Positions 62,433-64,000 of a DNA stretch of 64,000 bases are shown piece by piece. How positions within the stretch are numbered: the stretch's first letter is position 1; every line of letters begins with the position of its first letter. The notes below the pieces were generated by a model that saw nothing but the letters and a program-made list of their open reading frames with translations, did no database searches and had not been told where the DNA came from. Position numbers and translations under genes: made by a program. The DNA comes from Epiperipatus broadwayi (lineage: Eukaryota; Onychophora; Udeonychophora; Euonychophora; Peripatidae), in NCBI GenBank assembly GCA_028023455.1, contig JAQFVV010006454.1, positions 1,037,001-1,101,000 on the forward strand, given 5' to 3'.

Positions 62433-63092
62433 AAAAAGACTAAAGTAATATTTAATCGATTTGCTCAAAATATGAAAATAAAGATTGATTATGATGAATT
62501 AGAAAAAGTTAACAGTTACAAATACCTTAGTTAGATTATTAATACAGATGGAAACATAATGGAGGAAATTAATCATAGAATTAAACTTGGTTGGAGTGCT
62601 TTTGGTAGAAATAACTTGATACTAAAAGGAAATATGCCTATGTGTTTGAAAAGGAAGGTTTTTAACAAATGGGTTTTACCAGTTCTTACTTATGGATCTG
62701 AGACTTGGACACTTAGTAGAAGAGCAATTCAGAGACTTCAGACCACTCAAAGAAGTATGGAGAGATGTATGTTGGGAGTAACAAGAAGAGATCGTAAACG
62801 CAATGTATGGGTAAGAGAACAAACAGGTGTTACTGACCTCATTGAAAAAATTAAAAGATTGAAGTGGAGTTGGGCTGGACATATTGTTAGAAGAGATGAT
62901 AATAGATGGACAATTAAAATTTTAAACTGGATTCCAAGAGATTGTAAAAGACCCAGAAAGAGACCACATGTGAGATAAATGGATGAAATAAGAAAGTGTG
63001 CAGGGGTGATGTAGAGAAGAGAAGCTAAAGATCAGAGAAGGTGGATTAAACTTGGAGAGACCTTCATCCTGAAGTGGATTGATAATGGTTGA
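62433..63092 (+). pseudogene. RTE RT C-terminus (copy E)
   Basis: After the 73-bp deletion the sequence continues with NVKKTKVIFNRFAQ. It has a TAG replacing the CAG of copy D within YKYLGQI (near 62532). Then come GWSAFGRNNLILKGNMP, RRAIQRLQTTQRSMERC and KRLKWSWAGHIVRRDDNRW. TGG-to-TAA and TGG-to-TAG changes follow at about 62976 and 63012. The reading would end in the GATAATGG tail, as in other RTE elements with almost no 3' UTR. Confidence 0.87.
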
Positions 63093-63099
63093 TAATGAT

Positions 63100-64000
63100 T
63101 TATATTTTTGGTCCAATTGATCTGGAATTGTTCTTTCTCTCTTGCATTAGTAGATGGTGATTGCCAAAAAACAGATCTTTTGGAGGAGGTCTATCTGTAG
63201 GTGTTATCTGCTCTAGGTGTTTTAATTTAGGAAATTGAGTGGGTATAGTAATTATAGCATTTCTTGTTTTGAATGTTTGAAATGTTTGTAAGCTATGCAA
63301 TCCCAGTCCATTTGCTATAAGAGGGTGATTTAGTTTTGCCATTGAAATTGCCACCGTCTTTTTTCCCCAGATGAGCTTGCAACATATGGAATTAATGCAT
63401 GCCATAATTTTTTTTGAAAATTCAACTACAGGCATGTAATATGTTATCTTGGTTATTATAAGTTTGTTAATCAGTTGCACCTTTGCATATATGGACAAAT
63501 ATGCCTTTAAGAGTGATTCAGCTATGCTTTTGACTTCCTCTTTGAGCTTGGCTTGGATCTGACATCTCATTCCAGTGGCTCCTAGAAAAAAAGAAAGCCT
63601 AGGAATGGAGCTGGTTTTGTTCGATACATTGGTCCACATGGCTTTCTAGTGAGTAGCATCCAGGCTGCAGACTTTTCTGGGTTTATGCTCATTCCATATT
63701 GCTTTGAAAATTGTTCAAGCACTGCCTGAAACTGTGGTATTTGCTTCTTTATGTCAAGAAAACTGTGATATCATCCATGTATGTGAGACATGCAATCTTC
63801 TGTGTTCTACCAGGTATTTGAACTCCAATGAACGTGATATTGATTTTTTCAATAAGAGGATTGATATAATAAATAAACATTAATGCACTCAGAGGAGATT
63901 GGGATAGTGATTGTGTCAGGATGAATGAGGATGGATTCTGGACATTCATAGTAACATACAGTTCTCTGCTCAGTATCAAGTTTGCAGTCAAATATAGCAA
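63100..64000 (-). pseudogene. LINE reverse transcriptase core (copy C, 5' piece)
   Basis: The first frame (63749-64000) has SQSPLSALMFIYYINPL (motif B), GVQIPGRTQKIACL and TYMDDITVFL, a motif C with an intact DD pair (63770-63781). A frameshift near 63745 follows. The next residues (FSKQYGMSINPEKSAAW) are in another frame. Near 63590, after SFFLGATG, the frame 63100-63639 continues with ITKITYYMPVVEF, CKLIWGKKTVAISMAKLNHP and GLGLHSL, typical of the region after the palm in L1-like LINEs. It ends at GPKI, where the RTE insertion begins. Two or more frameshifts make it inactive. Confidence 0.87.

Larger units (their letters stand above)
59995..63092 (+). mobile_element. RTE-like retrotransposon copy E, near full length
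   Basis: The most complete RTE copy here: a GC-richer leader (about 59995-60330), endonuclease, reverse transcriptase and a 3' end TGATAATGGTTGATAATGA at about 63092. The leader includes GCTGTAAAGTCACCAACC and CAGACTGCCATTTGATGATG. The 5' limit is inferred from where the interrupted LINE stops aligning. A possible degenerate target duplication is GACAAGAACGTAT against GACCAAAAATAT on minus. The ORF is broken at several places, so the copy is inactive. Confidence 0.88.

Noticed and set aside
60782-62882. Minus-strand ORFs across RTE copy E
   Set aside because: Antisense shadows of the RTE coding frames.

Overview
The window reads as non-genic DNA from an invertebrate animal genome. It is strongly A+T-rich throughout and has long (TA)n, (GATA)n and (ATT)n microsatellites. 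It also has metazoan-type non-LTR retrotransposons, a Ty3/gypsy remnant and many short inverted-repeat (foldback) elements. No ribosome binding sites, operons or other prokaryotic signals are visible. I cannot name the species. A cephalopod mollusc, a cnidarian such as Hydra, or another AT-rich invertebrate would all fit.

The recognisable protein-coding content is almost all retrotransposon debris from two LINE families. Family 1 is an L1/Tx1-like LINE whose reverse transcriptase ends in a C-x2-C-x8-H-x4-C knuckle. It occurs at 1-832 (+), 43985-45356 (+) and 59090-64000 (-). Family 2 is an RTE-like element with an apurinic-type endonuclease and an FADD reverse transcriptase. It ends in a short GAT-rich 3' tail and occurs at 4028-6379 (-), 6485-6935 (-, very old), 47570-47782 (-) and about 59995-63092 (+). 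The last RTE copy sits inside the third LINE copy in the opposite orientation, and that LINE's 3' end runs directly into an 82-unit (AAT)n tract.

Layout. 0-7 kb: LINE tail, AT-rich DNA with two CRE-like sites, then an RTE copy and an RTE relic flanking a (TA)n tract. 8-33 kb: AT-rich spacer with small inverted-repeat elements (8.2, 13.3, 15.4, 22.3, 23.5, 26.9 and 32.5-33.2 kb), diverged tandem repeats (14, 17.5 and 20.7 kb), a solo-LTR candidate (18.5 kb) and an unrecognised coding remnant (29.2 kb). 33.5-44 kb: a zone that keeps more CpG, with two weak candidate transcription starts (about 35.4 kb on minus, about 38.7 kb on plus) and more foldbacks. 44-48 kb: LINE, gypsy integrase and RTE fragments. 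48.6-53.2 kb: very long tetranucleotide arrays. 53.7-57.6 kb: short unassigned ORFs and islands of less AT-rich sequence. 58.8-64 kb: the nested LINE/RTE structure.

I could not establish an intact host gene or a new multi-gene system. The notable content is the transposon archaeology: a nested insertion, a LINE-anchored microsatellite, a foldback superfamily sharing one core hairpin, and a CpG mosaic. A few low-confidence candidate exons and promoters are also worth RNA evidence.
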